Origin: Ignavibacteriota bacterium
Lineage (GTDB): Bacteria; Bacteroidota; Ignavibacteria; Ignavibacteriales; Ignavibacteriaceae
Assembly: GCA_013285425.1 (NCBI GenBank)
Contig: CP053447.1
Location: 936,001 to 1,000,000 of the forward strand
DNA: 64,000 nucleotides
Direction: 5' to 3'
A program made the translations under genes and the position numbers. The notes beneath the pieces were generated by a model. The model was given only the letters and a program-made list of their open reading frames with translations, was not told the origin of the DNA and ran no database searches. How positions within the stretch are numbered: position 1 is the stretch's first letter; each line of letters opens with the position of its first letter. Positions 8,296-17,113 of this stretch are shown here, one piece after another.

Positions 8296-11124
8296 ATGAA
8301 GTTTTATTTTCTCTTATTGTTATCCATTATCTTAATTCCTCAAACCATATCTGCTCAAACTGAGTTTAAGCTTGAGTTTGAAAAATACACTCTTAAAAAC
8401 GGTCTTGATGTCATATTGCATATTGACAGATCAGACCCGATTACAGCAGTAGCAATTCAGTATCATGTCGGAAGCAATAGAGAAGTTCCGGGTAAAACCG
8501 GCTTTGCTCATTTATTTGAACATATTATGTTTCAGGAATCTCAGCACGTTGGGCAAGATCTATTCTTTAAGTTGATTCAAGGGAATGGTGGAACTCTAAA
8601 CGGAGGCACCTGGAATGATGGAACAATTTATTTTGAGGTTGTTCCCAATAGTGCGTTAGAATTAGCACTGTGGCTCGAAGCTGATAGAATGGGATTTATG
8701 CTGCCGACTGTTACTTATGATGCTTTCCTTAATCAGCAGCAAGTAGTACAAAACGAAAAGCGTCAGAATTATGATAACAGACCTTATGGGCAGGCAAGTT
8801 ATATTATCGGAAAGCTTTTATATCCGGAAGGACATCCATATAACTGGACTACAATTGGCTCGTTAGAAGATTTGCAGAATGCAACCTTAAAAGATGTTCA
8901 CGATTTCTATACTAAATGGTATGGACCAAATAATGCCACACTGGTTGTTTCAGGGGATTTTGATGTTGAACAAACAAAAAAATGGATTGAAAAATACTTT
9001 GGCGAAATTAAATCATCTGCACCGGTTGAACCTCTGAAACCGATGCCGATAAAACTTAACGATTTTAAAAGAGCTTATTATGAAGATAACTTTGCTCAAT
9101 CACCCGAACTTTCTATGTTATTCCCTTCTGTAGAAAATTATTCCGATGACAGTTATGCGTTAAATGTGTTGGCTGACCTGATTGGCAGAGGGAAAAAATC
9201 ACCTTTATATAAATTGATTGTAGAAGAAAAAAAACTTGCACCATCTTTTTACGTTGCAGATTATGGAGCTGAGATAGCAGGGGATTTCAGAATTGTTGTA
9301 AAAACATATCCGAATAAAAACTTAGCTGAAGTTGAAAAAGCAATACTCGAAGGTTTTACTAAGTTTGAAAAAGACGGATTTACTGAGAAAGATCTTGAAA
9401 GAACAAAAGCGGGTATTGAAACACAATTTTATAATTCAATCTCCAGTGTCCTTGGTAAATCTTATCAACTGGCTTCCTATAATGTATTCAAAGGTACACC
9501 CGGTTATTTGAATACCGATTTAAAGAAAATTCTTTCTGTAACAAGCGAAGATGTCTGGAGGGTTTATAACAAGTACATAAAAAATCAGAAGTATGTTTTG
9601 CTTAGTTTAGTTCCAAAAGGTCAATCTGGATTAGCAGCAGAAAATTCAGAATTGTTTATCATCCCGGAAGATAATATCAAAACCTTTACTGAAGAAGAAC
9701 AAACAGCTTTGCGTAATAAGCCTGAGAACCTTGTAAAGGTTGATAAGCTAACATCATCTTTCGACAGATCTAAAATGCCGGTTAATGGACCTGATGCATT
9801 ACTAAAAGAACAGAAAATATGGAAGTGGGCATTGCACAACGGAATTAAAATTCTTGGTATTGAGCAAAATGAGCTTCCATTAGTTGATTTTCAGATTTCA
9901 ATAAAAGGAGGGATGCTGCTTGATCAACCGGATAAAGTTGGCACATCTAATTTAACTGCACGGATGATGATGCAGGGTACAAAGACCAAAACTCCTCTGG
10001 AACTTGAACAGGCTATTCAGGATCTTGGTGCAAATATTTCAATATCAGCTTCAAATGATGAGATAAGTATCAGAGCCAATTGTCTTTCTTCAAAATTTGC
10101 TGAAACATTTTCTTTAGTTGAGGAAATTTTATTTGAACCAAGATGGGATGAAAAAGAGTTTGAGAGATTAAAGAGTGAAATAGTTGAGAGCATTAACAGA
10201 TCGAAAACTTCTGCAAGCACTACTGCTTCCAATGTATTTGCATTATTGATTTATGGTAAAGATAACATATTATCAAATAATACAATTGGTAATGAAGTAT
10301 CTGTCCCATCAATTACAATTCAGGATTTGATAAAATATTATGATTTGGCACTTGATGCTCAGAATACTAGTATCTGTATCGCCGGTGATGTATCCAAAGA
10401 ATCTGCAATAGATAAGTTTAACAGTCTTGAAAAAAAATTGAAGAAAAAAGGAACTGTTGTTAAGCTGCCTGAAAAATTTAATTCATATCAAAGCTCAAAA
10501 TTATATTTTATTGATTTCCCCGGGGCAAGACAATCAGAAATAAGAATTGGATCGTTAGGGACATCTTTTACTGATCCGGATTATTTTAAGACTACAGTAA
10601 TGAATTACAAACTGGGCGGAAGTTTTAACAGCTTTGTTAATCTGATTCTAAGAGAAGAAAAAGGTTATACATACGGTGCAAGAACAGGTTTCACAGGATA
10701 TGAATATCCGGGATATTTTGTTGCAAATGCCGGTGTTCAGACAAATGCAACATTAGAATCTGTTGAGATATTCCGTGATGAGATGAATAAATACAGAAAT
10801 GGTATTTCTGATGATGATCTTAAATTCACAAAAGATGCTTTGATAAAATCAAATGCTTTAAGATTTGAAACTATCGGTGCATTAAGAGGGATGTTAACCC
10901 AAATAATTAAATATGATCTTCCGTTCAATTATATAAAATTGCAGGAAAAACAAATTGAAGAAATGACTTTTGATGAACATAAGATGCTGGCACAAAAATA
11001 TATCAACCCTGATAAAATGATATATCTTGTTGCCGGAGATAAGGAAACTCAATTTGAGCAATTAAAAAAACTTGGACTCGGCGAGCCGATTTTATTAGAT
11101 AAGAATGGAAGTGAAATAAAATAA
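8296..11124 (+). CDS. M16 family zinc metalloprotease, two fused M16 units
   Basis: A 942-residue periplasmic or secreted protease with a signal peptide ending ISAQ (about residue 21). The N-terminal half is the catalytic M16 unit: the inverted zinc motif HLFEH occurs in GFAHLFEHIMFQ at about residue 76, with the downstream NEKRQNYDNRPYG region supplying the third ligand Glu. The second half (from about residue 515) repeats the M16 fold but has no HxxEH; it keeps LREEKGYTYGAR, the substrate-gripping Arg/Tyr motif of the inactive partner domain. Such two-unit enzymes (insulinase/pitrilysin and processing-peptidase type) close like a clamshell around short polypeptides. A strong GGAGG site precedes the ATG. 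The gene stands alone and ends at a hairpin shared with the convergent OmpA gene. Confidence 0.93.
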   Translation: MKFYFLLLLSIILIPQTISAQTEFKLEFEKYTLKNGLDVILHIDRSDPITAVAIQYHVGSNREVPGKTGFAHLFEHIMFQESQHVGQDLFFKLIQGNGGTLNGGTWNDGTIYFEVVPNSALELALWLEADRMGFMLPTVTYDAFLNQQQVVQNEKRQNYDNRPYGQASYIIGKLLYPEGHPYNWTTIGSLEDLQNATLKDVHDFYTKWYGPNNATLVVSGDFDVEQTKKWIEKYFGEIKSSAPVEPLKPMPIKLNDFKRAYYEDNFAQSPELSMLFPSVENYSDDSYALNVLADLIGRGKKSPLYKLIVEEKKLAPSFYVADYGAEIAGDFRIVVKTYPNKNLAEVEKAILEGFTKFEKDGFTEKDLERTKAGIETQFYNSISSVLGKSYQLASYNVFKGTPGYLNTDLKKILSVTSEDVWRVYNKYIKNQKYVLLSLVPKGQSGLAAENSELFIIPEDNIKTFTEEEQTALRNKPENLVKVDKLTSSFDRSKMPVNGPDALLKEQKIWKWALHNGIKILGIEQNELPLVDFQISIKGGMLLDQPDKVGTSNLTARMMMQGTKTKTPLELEQAIQDLGANISISASNDEISIRANCLSSKFAETFSLVEEILFEPRWDEKEFERLKSEIVESINRSKTSASTTASNVFALLIYGKDNILSNNTIGNEVSVPSITIQDLIKYYDLALDAQNTSICIAGDVSKESAIDKFNSLEKKLKKKGTVVKLPEKFNSYQSSKLYFIDFPGARQSEIRIGSLGTSFTDPDYFKTTVMNYKLGGSFNSFVNLILREEKGYTYGARTGFTGYEYPGYFVANAGVQTNATLESVEIFRDEMNKYRNGISDDDLKFTKDALIKSNALRFETIGALRGMLTQIIKYDLPFNYIKLQEKQIEEMTFDEHKMLAQKYINPDKMIYLVAGDKETQFEQLKKLGLGEPILLDKNGSEIK

Positions 11125-11147
11125 AATAATAACTCAAGTAAGTACAT

Positions 11148-11182
11148 AAAGGCTTTCCGGATTTATCATCAGGAAAGCCTTT
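11148..11182. terminator. Convergent bidirectional terminator
   Basis: An 11-bp perfect stem, aaaggctttcc (11148-11158) with ggaaagccttt (11172-11182), has a 13-base loop. It lies between the stop codons of the plus-strand protease gene and the minus-strand OmpA gene. The plus-strand exit (tttcttgtt) is the more U-rich side. Confidence 0.8.
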
Positions 11183-11186
11183 CTTG

Positions 11187-12605
11187 TTAATTAGTCTGTT
11201 TCAATTCGCAGCGTCTGTTCTTCTGCCGGTTTGCTTTGGTTGTATTCGGTACAATCGGTTTTTCCATTCCAAATCCGATTGCAGTCATTCGTTCAGAATC
11301 TATTCCTTTTTTTGCTAACCACTCTTTAACTGACTCAGCTCTCTTTATAGATAAAATCTTATTATAGTTCTTTGTACCTCTGTTATCAGTGTGACCGCTG
11401 ATTTCGATAAGAATATTGTTGTGTTCTTTAAGCACTATCAATGCATTGTTCAGAATTTTTTCAGATTCACGCGTTATGTTCGTTTTGTCAAATCCAAAAG
11501 TTATATTATCAAAAACAAAGACCTGCTTTTTGGTTTCTTCAATATCATCTTTGACAGACAAAGGATTTGTACCTCTTTTTACTTCAGTGAAGTCATCAAT
11601 AGAACCACCATCGGTATCTTTGTTATTCGGATTGGTTTTATATGCAAATATTTCCTCAGAATCACTTAAACCATCACCATCAGAATCAGGATTAAGCGGA
11701 TCAGTTTTATATTTTGTGATTTCATCAAAGTCTGTTAATCCATCGCTATCTGTATCTGCATTTATAGGATTAGTTTTATATTCAATTATTTCCTGATAAT
11801 CAGTTAAACCATCTTGATCAGAATCTATCTCGAGCGGATTGGTTTTATATTTGTTTACTTCATCAAAATCAGGTAAACCATCAGCATCAGTGTCTGTAGT
11901 TAAAGGATTTGTTTTTAATTCATTGACGTCATTATTTACTAAAGTGTCTTTTTCAATATTGTTAATAAGATAGATGAATCCAATTGAAGTACTGAGATAA
12001 GAATCCCAAATCTTTTCTGTCCGACTTTGAAAACCATCAAGCTCATAACTGGTGCTAAAAGCTCCGCCGAGTGAAAACTCTAAAAGAAAGTTTTTACCAA
12101 GAGAAAACTCTGAACCAAGCCCAACAGGGAATAAGCCAGCCCATCCATTTTTTTTATTAAAATCACAATCTAATCCTTCAGGTTTAATATGAGAAATGTA
12201 ATGCATTATTCCCGCGCCGGCATAAAAGAAAGGATTCCATGATTTAAAACGAAATGGATTAACCTTTACTCTTATATCAAACGGAAGTATGGTTGTTTTA
12301 TAATCACCCTGATCAATATCATTACAATATGCATCTCCGGCATATCTGCCATAACCTAGATTAAACTCAGCATCAAATACATCTGATAATTTAACTGAAT
12401 AAAGTATCTCAGCTAAAAATGAGAAATAATAAGATTTAAAAGAAAAATCATCATTCCCTCCAAATCCTACATTTCTAAATTCGTTTTCAGGGTAGATTTG
12501 ATTATACCTGATGCCAAATTTTGAACTCCAATCCTTAAATTGAGCTTCTGCTTGTATGTTTAATATCAAGACAAGAATTGCTGATATCAGTAATAATTTT
12601 TTCAT
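11187..12605 (-). CDS. OmpA family protein with thrombospondin type 3 repeats
   Basis: A 472-residue envelope protein. A signal peptide (to about residue 21, IQAEA) is followed by an eight-strand-like outer-membrane barrel (to about 215). Next come at least five calcium-binding TSP3-type repeats with the pattern DxDxDGLxDxxE spaced by YKTNP (about 225-345). The C-terminal OmpA domain (about 360-472) has the peptidoglycan-binding motif EISGHTDNRGTKNYN and closes with ANRQKNRRCEL. The protein would link the outer membrane to the cell wall with the TSP3 stalk as a calcium-stiffened spacer. It is monocistronic, convergent with the M16 protease gene. Confidence 0.92.
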   Translation of the reverse strand: MKKLLLISAILVLILNIQAEAQFKDWSSKFGIRYNQIYPENEFRNVGFGGNDDFSFKSYYFSFLAEILYSVKLSDVFDAEFNLGYGRYAGDAYCNDIDQGDYKTTILPFDIRVKVNPFRFKSWNPFFYAGAGIMHYISHIKPEGLDCDFNKKNGWAGLFPVGLGSEFSLGKNFLLEFSLGGAFSTSYELDGFQSRTEKIWDSYLSTSIGFIYLINNIEKDTLVNNDVNELKTNPLTTDTDADGLPDFDEVNKYKTNPLEIDSDQDGLTDYQEIIEYKTNPINADTDSDGLTDFDEITKYKTDPLNPDSDGDGLSDSEEIFAYKTNPNNKDTDGGSIDDFTEVKRGTNPLSVKDDIEETKKQVFVFDNITFGFDKTNITRESEKILNNALIVLKEHNNILIEISGHTDNRGTKNYNKILSIKRAESVKEWLAKKGIDSERMTAIGFGMEKPIVPNTTKANRQKNRRCELKQTN

Positions 12606-12682
12606 TAGATGCTGCTTCTCTGTTTTTGTTAATACTTATTCTATGTTTATTATCGATAATCAAATGGATTAGTTAAGTATGG

Positions 12683-12712
12683 AAAAAAAATCCCGAAACC
12701 GTAGTTTCGGGA
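12683..12712 (-). terminator. Second hairpin with U-tract on minus strand
   Basis: The 9-bp perfect stem tcccgaaac (12691-12699) with gtttcggga (12704-12712) has a 4-base loop. Eight A residues at 12683-12690 give a U-tract in the minus-strand transcript. It is about 170 bp past the first terminator of the RND operon, so it is either a back-up terminator or the 3' end of a small RNA. Confidence 0.75.
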
Positions 12713-12880
12713 AATTGATTGTCAGCAGGAATGGAGATTTTCCTTTACTGACAAGGTTTGCTTAACTAACTAACTATTTTAACCCAATACATTATCGGGT
12801 ATTTTTAAAAAAAAGTTTAGAGGTAATTTTGAAGTTGACAAGATATTTATTTGCGTAAAATATTGAGGGAGAAATCAAAT

Positions 12881-12907
12881 AAAGGGTGAACAAGCAGCTC
12901 ACCCTTT
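12881..12907 (-). terminator. Terminator of the RND efflux operon
   Basis: The 9-bp perfect stem aaagggtga (12881-12889) with tcacccttt (12899-12907) has a 9-base loop and lies 21 bp past the stop of the RND pump gene. On the minus strand the stem is followed by an A/T-rich stretch beginning attt. Confidence 0.7.
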
Positions 12908-12928
12908 ACAATTAAGAAAATTTTTTAT

Positions 12929-15900
12929 TTACACTTTTTCCCTGCTCATCGGATCAATAAATTTTGCTTTTGAAGTCAGGTAATAAAGTGCCGGAATAAC
13001 AAACAAAGTAAGCACCGTTGATACCAATAAACCGCCAATAGCTACAATTCCTAAAGGCATTCTTATTTCTTTACCGGCTGCACCTATGCCCAAAGCTAAT
13101 GGAAGCATTCCAAGAATAATTGCAATTGATGACATCAGCTGGGGTTTTAATTTTACAGGTGCTGCTTCTAAAAGAGCATCTTTAGGCAGATAACCTTGTT
13201 CACGCCTAAGTTGGTTTGTATAATCAAGAATGAGAATAGCATTATTAACAACGATTCCAATCAGCATAATTATTGCCATTAAGGATGTAATACTAAAGGC
13301 TGTATTAGTTAGAAACAGTGCCAGCACAACACCTATTAATCCAAGTACTACAGTAAACATAATTAATACTGGCTGCCAGAAACTTTCCAGTATTGCTGCA
13401 AGCAGCATATAAGTTAACAGAACTGCTAAGAAGAATGCAAAGATCATATCTTTAATCATATCGTTCATCATTTTAACATTTCCGCCCCAAGTGAAAGAAT
13501 AACCAGCAGGGAGTTCTATTTCTTCAAATCTTTTCTGGATTTCATTTGTAACATTACCCAAAGGTACACCGGGTGCAGCAGCACCTGTAAACATTATTGA
13601 AGTAAACTTGTCTCTGTGCAAGATTTTAGTAAATCCTTCTGTAAATCTAACATCAGCTAATTGAGCAATTCGGAAAGAACCAAATTGTGTAGCAACAGTA
13701 ATATTACCGACTTTCTCAGGTGAATTTACAGATTCATCATTAAGTGTAACAGTAATATCGTATTCATCACCCTGTTCCCGGTATTTTGCTGATTGTATTC
13801 CTTCGATACCAGCACGAAGAGTTAATGCTAACTCAGTAATTGTCATACCTAATTCAGTTAATTTTTCTCTTCTGGGATATATAGTGATTTCCGGTTTTCC
13901 TGCTCTTGAACTGTTATCAAAATTAATCAATCCAGGAACATCTTTTAGCTTTTTAATGGTTTGATCTTTTAATATCTCCAATTCTTCAAGATCTTGTCCT
14001 AATAAGAAAAATTGAATCGGTGCTTCCTGTCCGCCCATACGAAAACCGACATCAACTTTAATATTTGCATTTGGTATATCAACAAGCTCTGTATTTAGTA
14101 AAGAAATCAGTTCAAGAAGCTTTATGTCGCGTTCATTTGCATCAGTAAGCTGAACATTCATAACCGCCATATTGGTACCGACATCAAGATCGCTTAGTTT
14201 ACCAAGATTAGTTAAAATATATTTAACTTCCTTATGCTTTTTAATCCTCTCTTCAACCAGACTAATTGTGTTTGCAGTTTCATCAAGATTATTTCCGGGA
14301 GGTAATTCTACTTTAACTACAATCTTACCATCATCGGTAGTTGGAATAAACTCAAATCCGAGTTTTGGTCCAAAAATCATTATAACAATAATGAATATTA
14401 AAATTGTTGCAGCTACAGTTAATCCGCTTCTTAACTTGGATTTAAGAATGTAATTAAGCATTCTTTTATAATAGTCAATTTGAAAGGCGTCAAATTTATT
14501 AAACCAGTTTACAAACCTACCTGTCTTATGCTCTTTAGAAAGAAAAACTGAAGCAAGCAGTGGGGTAAGTGTAAATGACATTAACAGTGAAAACAGTGTT
14601 GCAAAAACCGCAGCCAGAGCCAATTCTTTCAACATCAAACCTACCATTGATGACATATTAGCGATAGGTAAGAATACAACAATATTGGTAAGGGTAGATG
14701 CAAGAACAGCTACTCCAACTTCGGATGTACCTTTATATGTTGCCTGTTTAATTGATAAACCCATATTCTTATAACGGAAGACATTTTCGAGCACAACAAC
14801 AGAGTTTGCAACAAGCACTCCTACAGAAACTGAAAGACCCATCAGAGTCATCATGTTTAATGATAATCCGAATGCCTGTAAAAGTAAAAAGGTAGAAATA
14901 ATCGAAGTGGGCATTGACATAGCAACAACAATTGTTGAACGCCAGTCGTGTAAAAATAAAAATAATACAAGCGATGTAAACAGAACTCCAAGATAAATGT
15001 TGCTCATTGTATCATCAAAACTGCTCTGGACAAAGTCTGATGCATCATTTACGATTTCAAGCTTTGTTCCTTCAGGCAAAGTGCTTTCGATATCCGGAAG
15101 TGAATTACGAATCGCTTCGGCAACTTTTACTACGTTACCATCAGTACTTTTTATAATTCCAAGCCGAACAACATTTTCATTTTTAAAATTTCCGATAGCA
15201 TTAAAAAAGGTAGCTCTTTGTCTGATATCTTTACCAGAATCCTGAACCTCGGCAATTTGTCTGATTTTTTTAGGACCGAAAGCAGTTGGTATTTCCAGCT
15301 CACTTATATCTGTTGAACTTTGAAATTGCCCTTGTAATCTTACTGTATATTCCTGATTATCGATCTGGAAATATCCGCCGGGGATATCCATATTATGCAT
15401 TTTTAAGACCTGACTTAACTGAGGCAGCGAAATATTGTTTTCATAAACTACTTTGTTATCAAGTACAACACGAATTTCTCTTTCCTGTCCGCCGGTAATT
15501 TGAACATTAGCTACTCCGTTTATCTGAGAAAATCTGTCCTTTAAAGTTTTATCTGCAATTTCATATAATTGTCTTGGGTTAAGATTACCGCTTAAAACTA
15601 CATCAACAACTGGAGTTAGCCTGAGATCAATTTTCTGAACAACCGGTTCAAATGCATCATCCGGCAGATCGTTAATTATTAAATCAACTTTATCTTTTAC
15701 TTCCTGATTAGCAACGTTAACATCTTTTGATAATTGGAACTCGATTATAATAATCGAAGCTCCATCAAGAGAATATGACTCGATACGCTCAATCTGACTG
15801 ATTGTAGAAACAGCGTCTTCAATTCTTTTTGTAATAAGAGTTTCTGTTTCTTTCGGACCGGCTCCCGGATATATTGTTCTTACAGTTACAAATGGTATTT

Positions 15901-16021
15901 CAACGTCCGGCATAAGGTTAAGATTCAAACCAAAATAAGCGATCAAACCGAAGATCAGGAAAACTAAAATTCCTACTATAGTTAAGACGGGTCTGTTTAT
16001 TGATACTTTTGCAAGAAACAT
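12929..16021 (-). CDS. RND family efflux pump inner-membrane permease
   Basis: A 1030-residue RND permease of the AcrB/HAE-1 layout: 12 membrane segments with two large periplasmic loops, starting FLAKVSINRPVLTIVG. It is the last gene of a three-gene operon after the TolC-type and membrane-fusion genes, 12 bp behind the latter. Together they would span the envelope and expel small hydrophobic compounds; the substrate is not predictable. An oddity is that the usual proton relay is absent: the helix-4 Asp pair of AcrB (LVDDAI) is LVANSV here (Ala405, Asn406), and the helix-10 Lys (AKNAIL) is VNNAIL (Asn926). Such variants occur in RND branches outside Proteobacteria, and their coupling ion is uncertain. 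The family is certain. Confidence 0.95.
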   Translation of the reverse strand: MFLAKVSINRPVLTIVGILVFLIFGLIAYFGLNLNLMPDVEIPFVTVRTIYPGAGPKETETLITKRIEDAVSTISQIERIESYSLDGASIIIIEFQLSKDVNVANQEVKDKVDLIINDLPDDAFEPVVQKIDLRLTPVVDVVLSGNLNPRQLYEIADKTLKDRFSQINGVANVQITGGQEREIRVVLDNKVVYENNISLPQLSQVLKMHNMDIPGGYFQIDNQEYTVRLQGQFQSSTDISELEIPTAFGPKKIRQIAEVQDSGKDIRQRATFFNAIGNFKNENVVRLGIIKSTDGNVVKVAEAIRNSLPDIESTLPEGTKLEIVNDASDFVQSSFDDTMSNIYLGVLFTSLVLFLFLHDWRSTIVVAMSMPTSIISTFLLLQAFGLSLNMMTLMGLSVSVGVLVANSVVVLENVFRYKNMGLSIKQATYKGTSEVGVAVLASTLTNIVVFLPIANMSSMVGLMLKELALAAVFATLFSLLMSFTLTPLLASVFLSKEHKTGRFVNWFNKFDAFQIDYYKRMLNYILKSKLRSGLTVAATILIFIIVIMIFGPKLGFEFIPTTDDGKIVVKVELPPGNNLDETANTISLVEERIKKHKEVKYILTNLGKLSDLDVGTNMAVMNVQLTDANERDIKLLELISLLNTELVDIPNANIKVDVGFRMGGQEAPIQFFLLGQDLEELEILKDQTIKKLKDVPGLINFDNSSRAGKPEITIYPRREKLTELGMTITELALTLRAGIEGIQSAKYREQGDEYDITVTLNDESVNSPEKVGNITVATQFGSFRIAQLADVRFTEGFTKILHRDKFTSIMFTGAAAPGVPLGNVTNEIQKRFEEIELPAGYSFTWGGNVKMMNDMIKDMIFAFFLAVLLTYMLLAAILESFWQPVLIMFTVVLGLIGVVLALFLTNTAFSITSLMAIIMLIGIVVNNAILILDYTNQLRREQGYLPKDALLEAAPVKLKPQLMSSIAIILGMLPLALGIGAAGKEIRMPLGIVAIGGLLVSTVLTLFVIPALYYLTSKAKFIDPMSREKV

Positions 16022-16033
16022 CTGAATTTCCTT

Positions 16034-17080
16034 TTATTGAATAACATTGATTTTGCTTCCGTCTTCTAACTGAGAAGCGCCTTTAACAATTAATAATTCT
16101 CCTGTGTTTAATCCCGAACTTATCTCGTACATTAAACCACTTTCACTTCCGTTAGAGATATATCTTTTTGATGCTTTGCCATTATCGTTTACAAAAACAT
16201 ACGAACCATTTTCATCATTCATAACAAGACTTCGGGGAATAGTAATTGCTTTCGGGTTTTCATAGGTAAGAATTTTAATTTCGTTTGTTAAACCGCTTTT
16301 TAAAGTACTGCGCGGGTTATCAAATTCTACTTCCACATAAAATGCTTGTTTTGCAGGATCAATCGCCATGGCTATTTCAATAACTTTACCAACAAATTTC
16401 TGTCCTCCAAACTCTGTTATTGCTGTCATCCCTTTTTTAAACTGAACTATTTCTTTCTCGGATACCCAGATTTTACTGCGCATTTTAAATATTTGTGATA
16501 CAGTAAAAAGAGGAGCTTCACCTTTAACTCCATCACCAGGATTTACTTTTAGATTTACTATGTAACCGTCGAAAGGAGATTCTATAAACAACATTTTTCT
16601 TAAAGACAGATAATTCCTTTGAGCAACTTCAAACTGAGTCTGTGCACCTTCATAAGCTGCCAGTGAAGTTTCACCATCCTCGTATAAAGCTTTTATTCTC
16701 AGATAATTTTTCTCAGAATTTTCAAAAGTTGTTTTTGCCTGATTGTATTGCAAAGCCGGATTATCGGAATCAAACTCAACAATTATCTGACCTTCTTTTA
16801 CATAGTCGCCGATTTTTGAATTAACCTTAGTAATATTACCGCCGACCATTGCACCCTTTGTTGCTTCTTTAATTCCTGTCAGCTTTGCAAAGAATGATAA
16901 ATATTTTTCATAAGGCTGATATTTTATTTCCTCAACTCTTACCGGAATTCCTTCTTCACTTCTTATCTGCTCAGGACTTTTATCTTTTTTATCATCACCT
17001 CCGCAGCCAGCAGTAAATAAAAGTGTTAAAAGCATTAAAGCTGTACCGGTTAATATTTTATTTGATATTATTTTTTTCAT
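16034..17080 (-). CDS. RND efflux periplasmic adaptor (membrane fusion) lipoprotein
   Basis: A 348-residue adaptor subunit. The N-terminus is a lipoprotein signal with lipobox LFTAGC (Cys at about 26). The body has the standard adaptor order: a beta-barrel strand, lipoyl half (MVGGNITKVNSKIGDYVKEG), an alpha hairpin of about 70 residues, second lipoyl half (IESPFDGYIVNLKVNPGDGV) and a C-terminal barrel and proximal domain. It couples the RND pump to the TolC-type channel in the periplasm. It lies 12 bp before the pump gene and 33 bp after the channel gene, so the three are one operon. Confidence 0.93.
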   Translation of the reverse strand: MKKIISNKILTGTALMLLTLLFTAGCGGDDKKDKSPEQIRSEEGIPVRVEEIKYQPYEKYLSFFAKLTGIKEATKGAMVGGNITKVNSKIGDYVKEGQIIVEFDSDNPALQYNQAKTTFENSEKNYLRIKALYEDGETSLAAYEGAQTQFEVAQRNYLSLRKMLFIESPFDGYIVNLKVNPGDGVKGEAPLFTVSQIFKMRSKIWVSEKEIVQFKKGMTAITEFGGQKFVGKVIEIAMAIDPAKQAFYVEVEFDNPRSTLKSGLTNEIKILTYENPKAITIPRSLVMNDENGSYVFVNDNGKASKRYISNGSESGLMYEISSGLNTGELLIVKGASQLEDGSKINVIQ

Positions 17081-17113
17081 CTAAATAATTTCTCCTGATA
17101 GTATGGATAAATT

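Larger units (their letters stand above)
12606..12928. other. 323-bp intergenic region with two hairpins, no coding frame
   Basis: This gap separates the OmpA gene start from the RND pump gene stop, both on the minus strand. It holds two strong hairpins listed separately, and a poly-A/T-rich middle with short repeats of ttaactaactaacta. No plausible short gene was seen. The OmpA promoter must lie here or just upstream, but no confident box can be named. Confidence 0.6.

Noticed and set aside
12835..12861. TTGACA...TAAAAT as a plus-strand sigma-70 promoter
   Set aside because: The spacer is only 15 bases and there is no plus-strand gene downstream before the convergent RND gene.
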